31,516 bases of DNA. Origin: a virus. This document shows positions 13,814 through 20,981 of the stretch, piece by piece. The translations under genes and the position numbers were made by a program. Each line of letters opens with the position of its first letter. Position 1 is the first letter of the stretch. The notes under the pieces were generated by a model that did no database searches, had not been told where the DNA came from, and worked only from the letters and a program-made list of their open reading frames with translations. Location of the stretch: IMG/VR virus record IMGVR_UViG_3300031576_001302, positions 1 through 31,516 of that record. One strand, 5' to 3'.

Positions 13814-14500
13814 TCACCTAACATCTCTTATGATTTTCACGACTTTATAAATCTGATAAATTTCATTCTGCGAATAAATCATCGGCGGGAATTTAGTGTT
13901 AATAGAGTAGAGTAAAATCTTCTCGTCTTTCAAAAAACGAATCAGCTTTGCATTCGCTTCATAAGTATCGGGCATGGATTTAAAGCTTACAACAACCGCC
14001 GAACCGTCTTTGATTTTGGATGAAGGAATTGTGCAGACAAGCTTGTCATGAGGATTGATATACGGACTCATCGAATCGCCCTTGGTAAGAAGAATGAACG
14101 GAGTTGCCAGATGCGAAACATCACCGACTTCTAAAAATTTATTCCCCGATTCATAATAAGTGATTGCCGGCTCACCGCAGGCAACTTGACCAACAATAGG
14201 CAGAAACTTCACCTTGCTTTTAACTCCATATTTAAAAGAACCTGAATCAGTTGTCCGCTCTGCAATTCTTTCACTTTCGAACATTGGCTCACTGTCTTTT
14301 ATAAACCAATTTGCATTAACGCCATATCGCTTACATATATTCTCTATTATATCCACGCTTGGCATAACCTTATTATTCTCATAACGGCTGACGTTGGTGC
14401 TATCTTCGTTAATTGGCTTGCCAAACTCTGACTGAGATAACTTCAAAATCTTTCGCAGGGCGTAAAGCTTTCCGCCGAATGTCGATTTCGAATTTTGCAT
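13814..14500 (-). CDS. Phage repressor, LexA/S24 type
   Basis: 228 residues. N-terminal HTH at about 10-60 (LYALRKILKLSQSEFGKPI...STNVSRYENNKVMPSVD). The C-terminal peptidase S24 domain has VGQVACGEP as the likely self-cleavage site (Cys-Gly, as in UmuD, rather than Ala-Gly), GDSMSP with nucleophile Ser143, and Lys185 in NAKLIRF as general base. The spacing of 42 is like lambda CI. Expected to hold lysogeny and to be cleaved when RecA is active. The start codon overlaps an operator (14495-14508), so it likely controls itself. The -10 box lies 6 bases before the ATG, so the message should be leaderless. Confidence 0.92.
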   Translation of the reverse strand: MQNSKSTFGGKLYALRKILKLSQSEFGKPINEDSTNVSRYENNKVMPSVDIIENICKRYGVNANWFIKDSEPMFESERIAERTTDSGSFKYGVKSKVKFLPIVGQVACGEPAITYYESGNKFLEVGDVSHLATPFILLTKGDSMSPYINPHDKLVCTIPSSKIKDGSAVVVSFKSMPDTYEANAKLIRFLKDEKILLYSINTKFPPMIYSQNEIYQIYKVVKIIRDVR

Positions 14501-14508
14501 TTGTGCAA
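14495..14508. promoter_or_regulatory. Operator, repressor-proximal (2 mismatches)
   Basis: TTGCATTTGTGCAA differs from the perfect palindrome at 14637 by two central bases. It covers the repressor ATG and touches the -10 box of the leftward promoter, so binding here would shut the repressor gene (autoregulation). Confidence 0.7.
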
Positions 14509-14535
14509 TATAGCACCGAGTCTTTTTAATTTCAA
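14507..14535 (-). promoter_or_regulatory. Leftward repressor promoter
   Basis: -35 TTGAAA (14535-14530), 17-base spacer, -10 TATATT (14512-14507). A start about 7 bases downstream falls on the A of the repressor ATG at 14500, giving a leaderless message, as for lambda cI from PRM. No ribosome site is present. Confidence 0.65.
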
Positions 14536-14568
14536 TTCTAACGTGTCCGAAAGCTGTCCGATTTTGTG

Positions 14569-14578
14569 CCCCCCCCCC
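14569..14578. repeat. Poly-C tract (C10)
   Basis: Ten C in a row between the divergent promoters, about 35 bases upstream of the repressor -35 box, in otherwise AT-rich DNA. Such runs change length by slippage. Length errors in sequencing are also possible here. Confidence 0.8.
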
Positions 14579-14636
14579 GAAGCGACAATTACGCTCTCAA
14601 AAATTAAAGTGTTAAAAAGAGGAAGAAACAATCAAT

Positions 14637-14650
14637 TTGCATATATGCAA
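14637..14650. promoter_or_regulatory. Operator 1, perfect palindrome
   Basis: TTGCATATATGCAA, 14 bp perfect dyad, just upstream of the early promoter -35 box. Its centre is 33 bp (about three helical turns) from operator 2, so repressors on both sites would lie on the same face of the DNA. Confidence 0.8.
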
Positions 14651-14660
14651 AATTTTATCC

Positions 14661-14689
14661 TTGACAGTGTTGCATATATGCACTATTCT
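14661..14689 (+). promoter_or_regulatory. Early promoter (sigma70-like)
   Basis: TTGACA (14661-14666), 17-base spacer, TATTCT (14684-14689). The spacer is filled by operator 2, so repressor binding would block it. It drives the rightward early operon that begins at 14722. Confidence 0.82.
14670..14683. promoter_or_regulatory. Operator 2, inside the early promoter
   Basis: TTGCATATATGCAC, 13 of 14 bases of the palindrome, placed exactly between the -35 and -10 boxes. Confidence 0.78.
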
Positions 14690-14721
14690 TGTGTTGTTTA
14701 ATTGTAGTTAAACAGTGGTAA

Positions 14722-15123
14722 ATGCCAATAGAGAACGAAAAATCAGTAATTGGAAGATTAAACGAAAAAGGATATTCGATACGCAAGTTCTCTCAATTTT
14801 TAGAAAATAACGGAATCAAAATAGGAAAGTCTGTAATCAGTGATATTATTAATAACAAATACAAAGGAAAAGAATCAACCATCAACACAGTTTGGCTGCA
14901 CATCAACCTTCTCCTCGCTGACAAACAAGACCTCAACCTCATCATTTACCCGGACATCGATTTGCATATAAAAGTAATTATGAAATGCATTAAAGACAAA
15001 GCGTTCAATGATTCGGAGACAACACGCTTAATAGAGCTGAACGCAATATTAAAAAAGTTCAAAGAAAATCAATCTTCATTGCGAGTCCCCGATTCATCGG
15101 GGCGTGGCAATCCCAACAATTAA
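14722..15123 (+). CDS. Early regulator in the Ner position
   Basis: 133 residues. First gene of the rightward operon, 33 bases after the early promoter. The N-terminal part (IGRLNEKGYSIRKFSQFLENN, then IGKSVISDIINNKYKGKE) looks like a helix-turn-helix, in the place where Mu encodes Ner. The C-terminal half is helical and unrecognised (LHINLLLADKQDLNLIIYPDIDLHIKVIMKCI). The last 15 or so residues (LRVPDSSGRGNPNN) are encoded by an intergenic repeat at 15078-15113 read in frame, so the original C-terminus was probably shorter. No good ribosome site. It may act as a Cro-like repressor of the switch. Confidence 0.6.
   Translation: MPIENEKSVIGRLNEKGYSIRKFSQFLENNGIKIGKSVISDIINNKYKGKESTINTVWLHINLLLADKQDLNLIIYPDIDLHIKVIMKCIKDKAFNDSETTRLIELNAILKKFKENQSSLRVPDSSGRGNPNN
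15078..15113. repeat. ATTGCGAG...CGTGGCAATCCC repeat, read in frame
   Basis: Hairpin CCCCGAT/ATCGGGG inside outer words ATTGC/GCAAT. It forms the end of the coding region of the early regulator and its stop follows 8 bases later. Same family as 4216, 4381 and 12928. Confidence 0.85.
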
Positions 15124-15142
15124 TAAATAACAAAAATCAAAC

Positions 15143-15610
15143 ATGAAAACTTCTTACTTTTTCTTTTGGTACACAGCAGTCGTTTATCTTGTGCTTTCAC
15201 TCTTCGGCTGCAGTGATAACCTTATAACATCACCGCCGGCACAAATCACGCCGCTCTATCATCTCGATTCGCTTGTCATCCGCACATCGCAAACCGGGAC
15301 TCTCAATGTTTCTAATATCGCAATTTGCGATTCGCAGTTTGCCTGTCCGGTAAACGTTTCATTCTCCGCTTCGGTAAACGGTACTGCAAACGGTGACAAT
15401 AAATATGTGCAGGTGTCTTATTCAAAAGACAACCAAATCAATTTTGCATTCGCAAAATACAACGATGCAATAAACGGCTCGCATTCATTTACAATAAACC
15501 CTGAACTTGTTTCAGGGTCATTCGACAACATAAATTTCTACATCAAGATTCTTGAGAACTATTCACCGAACGCTTTTATAAAGCTGACGAATATTAATGT
15601 CACGAAGTAA
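15143..15610 (+). CDS. Lipoprotein in the early operon
   Basis: 155 residues. Signal peptide with lipobox LFGC (Cys23), then SDNLITSPP. The mature part is Ser/Thr/Asn-rich with alternating strands (TLNVSNIAICDSQFACPVNVSFSASVNG), like a small beta-sandwich. No family recognised. A surface lipoprotein as the second gene after the early promoter would appear at once after infection or induction, which fits exclusion of other phages, but nothing proves that. Residues NPELVSGSF are encoded by the inverted repeat at 15498-15518. Confidence 0.6.
   Translation: MKTSYFFFWYTAVVYLVLSLFGCSDNLITSPPAQITPLYHLDSLVIRTSQTGTLNVSNIAICDSQFACPVNVSFSASVNGTANGDNKYVQVSYSKDNQINFAFAKYNDAINGSHSFTINPELVSGSFDNINFYIKILENYSPNAFIKLTNINVTK
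15498..15518. repeat. ACCCTGAA cttgt TTCAGGGT repeat, read in frame
   Basis: Perfect 8-bp inverted repeat with a 5-base loop, a common dispersed genomic repeat. Here it encodes part of the lipoprotein (PELVSGS). Confidence 0.8.
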
Positions 15611-15611
15611 T

Positions 15612-15806
15612 ATGCGTACAGCAAAAGAGCCAAGAGCCAGAATAAAACAAATCAATTACATCATCCGGTATTGGAGAAGCTTTTATCCTGACCCGGCAGA
15701 CCCATCAGATTTTAATGGTGAAATGAATAATCGGAGGCAAAGAATGATTGACCTTAAAGACGAAAGAAACGAATTACGCAACCAATTACTAACTACTAAT
15801 TATTAA
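15612..15806 (+). CDS. Small charged helical protein, unknown
   Basis: About 64 residues from the ATG at 15612 (MRTAKEPRARIKQINY). An in-frame ATG at 15597 inside the lipoprotein end would add five residues. Rich in Arg, Glu and Asn, all helical (INYIIRYWRSFYPD, NRRQRMIDLKDERNELRNQL), no membrane segment. Resembles nothing I can name. Part of the early operon. Confidence 0.5.
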   Translation: MRTAKEPRARIKQINYIIRYWRSFYPDPADPSDFNGEMNNRRQRMIDLKDERNELRNQLLTTNY

Positions 15807-15813
15807 TTACTAA

Positions 15814-16026
15814 TTGTCTGAAATAATAACATTGCCCGGCTTCCCGCAAACGAAGTCCGACTATCCGCCCGATTGTTTTCTTTGCGGTCATCGCGGAAAC
15901 CTGAAACCAATTCACAGATGGAAAACCGGAAGCAGAAAAGTTTTGCTCGTCATGGATTTCATCTGTGAGCGATGCGAAGAAAAAATTGAACGTGAAAAGA
16001 AATTCAAATTTAAGAGTGCAGTATGA
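15814..16026 (+). CDS. Small zinc-finger protein
   Basis: 70 residues from a TTG start. No in-frame ATG fits before the conserved-looking part. Two pairs of Cys, DCFLCGHRG and FICERCEEK, about 30 residues apart, make a treble-clef or ribbon likely. A basic middle (HRWKTGSRK) suggests nucleic-acid binding. The stop overlaps the next ATG by four bases. Unknown role in the early region. Confidence 0.55.
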   Translation: MSEIITLPGFPQTKSDYPPDCFLCGHRGNLKPIHRWKTGSRKVLLVMDFICERCEEKIEREKKFKFKSAV

Positions 16027-16307
16027 AAATTGATTTAACTAAAATTGATTACATTCTTGCACAAGCCGATGCACTCAAAGAATATAGAATCATCAAAGAC
16101 GAAGGTGTCCGTCATTTGAAAATCTTCAAAAGATTTTGTGAAATGAAAAACGAAAGAGAAGAATTAAAATATGCCGACGTAATTACACTGGTGTCTGATG
16201 AATATGAAGTCAGTGAGCCGACTGTTAGAAGGTCCCTCGGATTTTTATCTTCCAGATTCCCGGAAATTATTGGTGACTTGCGATTAAATAATTTTAAGAA
16301 AAGATGA
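16023..16307 (+). CDS. HTH protein related to the Mor-like activator
   Basis: 94 residues. The C-terminal half (YADVITLVSDEYEVSEPTVRRSLGFLSSRF) is a helix-turn-helix. Aligned by eye to the Mor-like protein at 26870, it shares HL.I..R, Y.DVI, the E before the turn, S after it and a later R, so the two may be paralogues. Located between the zinc protein and two small unknowns before the transposase. Likely an early regulator. Starts and ends overlap its neighbours by four bases. Confidence 0.55.
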   Translation: MKIDLTKIDYILAQADALKEYRIIKDEGVRHLKIFKRFCEMKNEREELKYADVITLVSDEYEVSEPTVRRSLGFLSSRFPEIIGDLRLNNFKKR

Positions 16308-16525
16308 ACAACATTCTAAACATATCATACGACACCGAGCTTCAGCATTTAATTGAACTCTCAGGTTTGCACGACAGCTTTATCGCCGATGCAAATAAAA
16401 TCTCTACGGTTTACTTATCTCAAATAAAATCTTACGAACGCAAAGCAACCGCAACACGGCTTGCTCTCAAGCTGTGGCTCATTAATTACATAAAACATTT
16501 TCTTGAATTTAATTTCGCTGCATGA
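16304..16525 (+). CDS. Small early protein, unknown
   Basis: 73 residues, helical, slightly basic (SQIKSYERKATATRLALKLWLINYIKHFLEF). Overlaps both neighbours by four bases (ATGA), so it is translated with them. No motif recognised. Confidence 0.55.
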   Translation: MNNILNISYDTELQHLIELSGLHDSFIADANKISTVYLSQIKSYERKATATRLALKLWLINYIKHFLEFNFAA

Positions 16526-16743
16526 AACTAACTGATACCGATTTACAAACTCCTAAGCCGGTTTTAAATCACATCCTCATCGAGGAAATTGACGGCTACA
16601 AAATTTCGGAAGTGTTCAACGCTGAAACCAATGAGTGGCTCTGGGTTGAAGTAACTTCTGAAGTTGAGCCAATCAAAAGACCGTTCAGCACAATCCAGGA
16701 TGCAAAAGATTTCATAACCGGTGAAAGTACAAAAGAAAAATGA
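16522..16743 (+). CDS. Small early protein before the transposase, unknown
   Basis: 73 residues, acidic, mixed strands (NHILIEEIDGYKISEVFNAETNEWLWVEVTSEVEP) then a helix. Overlaps the transposase start by four bases, so it is coupled to it. The layout of a short protein translated just before the transposase is common in Mu-like phages. No motif recognised. Confidence 0.55.
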   Translation: MKLTDTDLQTPKPVLNHILIEEIDGYKISEVFNAETNEWLWVEVTSEVEPIKRPFSTIQDAKDFITGESTKEK

Positions 16744-18686
16744 ATAACATGCAAGAACATCCTCACCACTCCAGCCCGGACTCTGTAATTCAAACCGAAG
16801 AATCTTACAGCGAAGAAATTATTACGCTGTCCGCTTTTTTCAAAAAGTGCATCGATGAAAAAATATACGGCAAAGAAATGCTCAAGCTCGCTGCCGAAAA
16901 AAAGATTAACAAAAAATATTCAACGCTGTGCATGATGCTGAATAAATTCAAGCGTCAGGGCATTTCGGGATTGCAGCGGAAAGTAAATAAGAACAAAGGT
17001 GAGCGTTCGTCATTCTCCGAAGAAGTAATCAGGATTTTACAAAGCAAGTTTATCAATCCTACGGGCGGGCACGGTGCAAACGCTTACGAAGAAACTCATC
17101 GTGAGTTGCGGCAGACGGCAAAAACATTTATCGTTCGTTCAACCGGCGAAGAACTGCAATGTCAAAGAGGAATGCTTTACAATGTTGCCGACAACAAAAT
17201 CACAGACATCCGAACTACAGCTTACGAATCGGGAATTTATGAAATGAATGACGGCACGCAGTTATTCATCGGCTCGCTTGCTTCATCAAACCGTTTCATC
17301 CGTGACCTCAAAGCTTCAAACTCAGACACCCTTTTTTTTAACCGCTTCGGTGTTCATGATTTCCGAAATAAAAGACAGCACACTTTAAGATTAAATTATT
17401 CTCACCTGGAGCCGAATGATTTAATTACGCTTGACGGAAAAGTTCTCGACATCCTAATTATCTCGGATGACTGGCGGACAATTTTCAGACCGATGCTTCT
17501 CGGATGTCAGAGAGCATCAACACGTGAATACTGCTATCACCTGGCAAAGACTGAAACTTCCGAAGCAATCGCAAGCTCGCTGTCAGTTGCAATTCAGAAC
17601 TGGGGAATCCCGAAAGTCTGCAAGCATGATAACGGTGCTTCCTACAAGTCGGGAAGATTCTCGCAGATGAAAGAATTTTTCGGAATCGAAACTTCGCTTG
17701 CAACCGTGAAGCTCGCACGTGCGAAGATGATTGAGTCCATGCATAACATCATCGACAATAAACTGAAAACTCAAATCGGATATACGGGAAACAAATATCA
17801 GGAGATGCCGCAGGATACAAAAGACAGGTTGAAAATTGTGGGCGGACATCAGCGTGATATAAAGAAGCTCGAAAAAGCTTTTAAGGATGACCCCGAATAT
17901 GCGATTGCAATGAACTCCGAACCCGATGCAAGATTGAAGAAATCGAAAAAAAGATTTATGAACATCACCGAATTGCAGGAAGTTCTTGACAGGGTTTTCG
18001 CCGAGTACCACGAAAGCATTCACGGCGGACTGCAGAAAGATAAGCTCGGAAGAAAAGCTTATAAAGTTAATTGCGAAGATGAATTGTTAAATCAACTCGG
18101 TGAAAAAATCAACACGCCGAACGGAAGATTGGAATATCACATTGCAAAAGGTTTCAAAGCTGTTAAGCCGGATTCTGGTCTGATTGCAATTTACGCTTTG
18201 TGCTTCGACCTGCGTAAGGTACAGTTAACGACCGGAATCCAGTTCAACAGCAACGATGACGGTGAACACTATTACCATTCCAAGCTTGTTAAATATGCCG
18301 GCGAAAAAGTTTTGATTCGCTTCACAAATGCAAAGCCCGATTTGCTTTATGTTTTTCACAGCGAAGGATTGCAGCAGGCATCTCACAAAAATCAGCTTAC
18401 AAAAGAAATCATGGACGCACTGAAATTCATCTGCATCGCAGAGAAGCAGCGGCTTCTTGACTATGGAGACCAATCGTTTAAAAAAGAACTCGCATTGCAG
18501 AGGCACGAAGAAAAGAACATGCGTGAAATTCTCGGTAAAAAGAAATATGTGCCCGAAACAAATATCATCCAGATTACAGGCAAGGAAACCGAGATGAATG
18601 AAATCCAAAATGCCGAGCAAAGAATTGCCGATGACAGAAAAAAAGATTCTGATACAGCTTATAAAAATTTTAAACTATACGAATGA
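16740..18686 (+). CDS. Mu-type DDE transposase (MuA-like)
   Basis: 648 residues, close to MuA length (663). An N-terminal DNA-binding region (about 25-100) with HTH-like helices precedes an RNase H-like core: Asp232 in LITLDGKV, Asp297 in CKHDNGASY and Glu332 in AKMIESMHNI. It joins phage ends to target DNA for integration and replication. The Asp-Glu spacing (34 residues between) is of the DD35E kind and shorter than that of MuA. A C-terminal beta-barrel-like region follows (about 460-540), then a charged tail with NEIQNAEQRI, which may contact the ATPase. The stop overlaps the ATPase ATG by four bases. Confidence 0.92.
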   Translation: MNNMQEHPHHSSPDSVIQTEESYSEEIITLSAFFKKCIDEKIYGKEMLKLAAEKKINKKYSTLCMMLNKFKRQGISGLQRKVNKNKGERSSFSEEVIRILQSKFINPTGGHGANAYEETHRELRQTAKTFIVRSTGEELQCQRGMLYNVADNKITDIRTTAYESGIYEMNDGTQLFIGSLASSNRFIRDLKASNSDTLFFNRFGVHDFRNKRQHTLRLNYSHLEPNDLITLDGKVLDILIISDDWRTIFRPMLLGCQRASTREYCYHLAKTETSEAIASSLSVAIQNWGIPKVCKHDNGASYKSGRFSQMKEFFGIETSLATVKLARAKMIESMHNIIDNKLKTQIGYTGNKYQEMPQDTKDRLKIVGGHQRDIKKLEKAFKDDPEYAIAMNSEPDARLKKSKKRFMNITELQEVLDRVFAEYHESIHGGLQKDKLGRKAYKVNCEDELLNQLGEKINTPNGRLEYHIAKGFKAVKPDSGLIAIYALCFDLRKVQLTTGIQFNSNDDGEHYYHSKLVKYAGEKVLIRFTNAKPDLLYVFHSEGLQQASHKNQLTKEIMDALKFICIAEKQRLLDYGDQSFKKELALQRHEEKNMREILGKKKYVPETNIIQITGKETEMNEIQNAEQRIADDRKKDSDTAYKNFKLYE

Positions 18687-19570
18687 CTTTATCTGAACAG
18701 CTTGACGAAATCCAGCAACGGTATGAATTCCGCGATGAAACACTGATTTCCAAAATCGGAATCTCGCTGCCGGAGCTTGAATCGTTCCGGCGTAATTCCA
18801 AAGATGAAAATATAATTCATCTCGTTCAGCAATTCGTTGACCGGCTCTCGATGAAAGTTTATCCAACAGTACTGCTGAATGAAATGGAAAAACTTTTGAA
18901 GTCAACTCACAAAGAGAATGCAATCACTGTGATTGGTGCGGTTTCCGGTGCAGGCAAAACTTTCGCAGCAGACATGTTCTGCTCCAAAGTTCCCGAAGCA
19001 ATTTATATTTATGTTCCTGAATTAATTACAGTCAGGTTTCTTGTCAATATAATTTCGCAGCGTCTCGGGCTTCCGTATGAAGGATTAAATCTCTGGCAGC
19101 AGTTCGAGCAAATTAAAATGTCAGTCAAGCGTAACCGTGCCCTATTCGTATTTGATGAAGCGGACCGGCTGACACGGAAAATGTATGAAGTTCTCCGCGA
19201 CTTATGGCTCGACGGAAAAGGGAACTGCGGAATTGCATTTGTCGGCGATGAGAATTTAATGAATAAAATTAAACGCGGTCAGTCACTCAGAGAAAATTTA
19301 ATCCGACTGCTCCGCCGTGTGAAATACAACGAAATCTTTCAGCCGATTTATGAGGATGATGTGCGAATGATTTTCAAAGATGCATTCGTGAAGCATGTGA
19401 TTTCCAATCCTGCAATAAAAAGAGTATTCGAGTTATTCAAAGAACTCGGCGGACTCGGCTCAATTCTCCAGGTTGTCGATTATCTCGAAAAGTTTTCTGC
19501 ACGCTCTGGCGATAAGCCGAATGACGATATGGTCCGCGAAGCTCTTAAAAGAATGAAACTGAAATTTTAA
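18683..19570 (+). CDS. MuB-like AAA+ ATPase, target selection
   Basis: 295 residues. HTH-like N-terminus (ISKIGISLPELESFRRN, about 22-38), Walker A GAVSGAGKT (85-93), Walker B LFVFDEAD (154-161), and arginine-rich sensor region (ENLIRLLRRVKY). This is the layout of MuB, which binds target DNA, stimulates the transposase and gives target immunity. It directly follows the transposase as in Mu, with a four-base overlap. Confidence 0.92.
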   Translation: MTLSEQLDEIQQRYEFRDETLISKIGISLPELESFRRNSKDENIIHLVQQFVDRLSMKVYPTVLLNEMEKLLKSTHKENAITVIGAVSGAGKTFAADMFCSKVPEAIYIYVPELITVRFLVNIISQRLGLPYEGLNLWQQFEQIKMSVKRNRALFVFDEADRLTRKMYEVLRDLWLDGKGNCGIAFVGDENLMNKIKRGQSLRENLIRLLRRVKYNEIFQPIYEDDVRMIFKDAFVKHVISNPAIKRVFELFKELGGLGSILQVVDYLEKFSARSGDKPNDDMVREALKRMKLKF

Positions 19571-19579
19571 TAAGTGAAA

Positions 19580-19765
19580 ATGCCAAGACAAGATTTTCTC
19601 ATTTACGGCAAAGAATATCATTTATGGCGAGATGGTAAATACTTAGGAACAGCTACTTATACAGATGATGAAAATGTTGGCGAAGCATTTTTGAAAAGTA
19701 TGATAAATGATACTGGCGAGTTATGTCATGGGGTGTATATAGCTGATGAATGGGAGTTTGCTTAA
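19580..19765 (+). CDS. Small protein after the ATPase, unknown
   Basis: About 61 residues from the ATG at 19580; a GTG two codons earlier is also possible. Tyr- and Asp-rich with two short strand pairs (DFLIYGKEYHLWRDGKYLGTATYTDDEN). No motif recognised. Part of the early operon, short spacers either side. Confidence 0.45.
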   Translation: MPRQDFLIYGKEYHLWRDGKYLGTATYTDDENVGEAFLKSMINDTGELCHGVYIADEWEFA

Positions 19766-19773
19766 TAATAAAA

Positions 19774-20127
19774 ATGAACATCAAAAATAAATATCACAGT
19801 GTCTATCTCGATTACGCTTCATGCCTCATGTTAAAGAAGCTCGGATTCCCGCAGGAGAATGCAACGGCTTACTGGTTCAAGAATGACAAGCATGTTTACA
19901 CAGCCGATAAAGCTGCTAAGTTCAAAGGATGGGACAAAGTTTATATTCGTGCAATAACCGGCTCGGAACTGCTTGCTTTCATGCCTGCAGGAATTAAATG
20001 CGAAAAGGTATTGAAGTATTTATGGACTGCGAAATTTCAACAGCTTCAATTCTCGGCAATAACGCTTGATGAAGCTGTCTGCTGTTTATTCCAGAAATTG
20101 GTTTTAGAAAAAATAATCTCAATTTAA
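19774..20127 (+). CDS. Early protein, unknown
   Basis: 117 residues from the ATG at 19774 (MNIKNKYHSVYLD). The longer frame from 19750 overlaps the upstream gene and lacks a ribosome site. Mixed alpha/beta (DYASCLMLKKLGFPQENATAYWF, KVYIRAITGSELLAFMP). No motif recognised. The stop shares its last base with the next ATG (TAATG). Confidence 0.55.
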   Translation: MNIKNKYHSVYLDYASCLMLKKLGFPQENATAYWFKNDKHVYTADKAAKFKGWDKVYIRAITGSELLAFMPAGIKCEKVLKYLWTAKFQQLQFSAITLDEAVCCLFQKLVLEKIISI

Positions 20128-20384
20128 TGATGAAACGAATAAAAAAACTGTGGTTCAGAGTCGAGGCAGCGTTCCTGCTGTTCGTCTCGGATGATTTCTT
20201 CCTGACCTGTTACAAATTTAAGAATAAGAAGAGAGTCGAATGGAAGAATTACACAACGCTTCCCGTAAAAGACGGCGAGCTTCTTGCATCTAACCGTGTG
20301 GTGATGGGTGCTATTGAGCTGAAACAGGATGCATATCAGGCAAAGGCGAATATCGAATTAGCGGAAGAGCTTCTAAAACAATGA
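20127..20384 (+). CDS. Small protein with hydrophobic segment, unknown
   Basis: 85 residues. A basic start (MMKRIKKLWFRVEA) leads into a hydrophobic stretch (AFLLFVSDDFFLTCYKF) that could touch the membrane but is too broken for a clear helix. The C-terminus is helical (AYQAKANIELAEELLKQ). Overlaps both neighbours. Unknown. Confidence 0.5.
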   Translation: MMKRIKKLWFRVEAAFLLFVSDDFFLTCYKFKNKKRVEWKNYTTLPVKDGELLASNRVVMGAIELKQDAYQAKANIELAEELLKQ

Positions 20385-20638
20385 ATGCAACCAAGTATAT
20401 TTCCGATTATCAGATTAAATGTGACCTGCGGAATTTCACTCCGGTTCATATACGAAGAAAATCGATTATGGCTCAGCTCTTCGGGGAAACGCTGAAACGA
20501 ACAACCGGTATGAAGAAACGTTACGCAAAATGGGGCAGGAAGAAATATTATAAACGTGTTCCCGATAAATTCAGAAGCTCGCTGAGCATACACAATGATT
20601 TGCTTAGAGCTCGGCTTGAAGAATCTCGCAATCAATAA
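20381..20638 (+). CDS. Small basic protein, unknown
   Basis: 85 residues, strongly basic (HIRRKSIMAQLFGETLKRTTGMKKRYAKWGRKKYYKR), so it may bind nucleic acid. Overlaps the preceding gene by four bases. No known motif. Confidence 0.5.
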   Translation: MNATKYISDYQIKCDLRNFTPVHIRRKSIMAQLFGETLKRTTGMKKRYAKWGRKKYYKRVPDKFRSSLSIHNDLLRARLEESRNQ

Positions 20639-20645
20639 ATTAACC

Positions 20646-20666
20646 TTTGGACTGAATTAGTCCAAA
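20646..20666. promoter_or_regulatory. Palindrome TTTGGACT-gaatt-AGTCCAAA
   Basis: Perfect 8-bp arms around five bases, in the 46-base gap before the gene at 20685, the only sizeable gap in this part of the early operon. Could be a protein-binding site or an mRNA hairpin. It has no U-run, so it is not a terminator. Confidence 0.5.
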
Positions 20667-20684
20667 ATTAGAAAAGGAAAATAT

Positions 20685-20975
20685 ATGTTCAAAATTATTT
20701 ACCCAAGCGGAATGGAAATAATTTACAACAAAGCCAATCTGGTTGAAGCTGAAACAGAGTACTGCTCGCTTTATCACACTTATCTTGATAACGGAGTGAA
20801 GAAAAAAGTCTGGCAGGCATCCATTCAAAATTCAGCAGGAGCAATTATTGAAGTTGTAAATAATTGCGGTAAAAAAATGCCAATTGATAACACTGAAATT
20901 GCCAACAAAATATTGGCTCTCCCAATCAAAAGAAGAACAGCCCATGAAATCAAAAGAATTCTAAACATAAAATAA
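20685..20975 (+). CDS. Early protein, unknown
   Basis: 96 residues with a good ribosome site (AAAAGGAAAATAT before the ATG). The N-terminal half is beta-like (FKIIYPSGMEIIYNKANLVEAETEY, KKVWQASIQNSAGAIIEVV) and the end is helical and basic (IKRRTAHEIKRILNIK). No family recognised. Confidence 0.55.
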   Translation: MFKIIYPSGMEIIYNKANLVEAETEYCSLYHTYLDNGVKKKVWQASIQNSAGAIIEVVNNCGKKMPIDNTEIANKILALPIKRRTAHEIKRILNIK

Positions 20976-20981
20976 AACATT

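Noticed and set aside
12855-14722. Left end of a Mu-like genome next to the repressor
   Set aside because: I looked for a TG-type end with iterated transposase boxes on either side of the repressor. The half-sites at 12961-13028 are suggestive, but no terminal TG/CA or target duplication could be shown.
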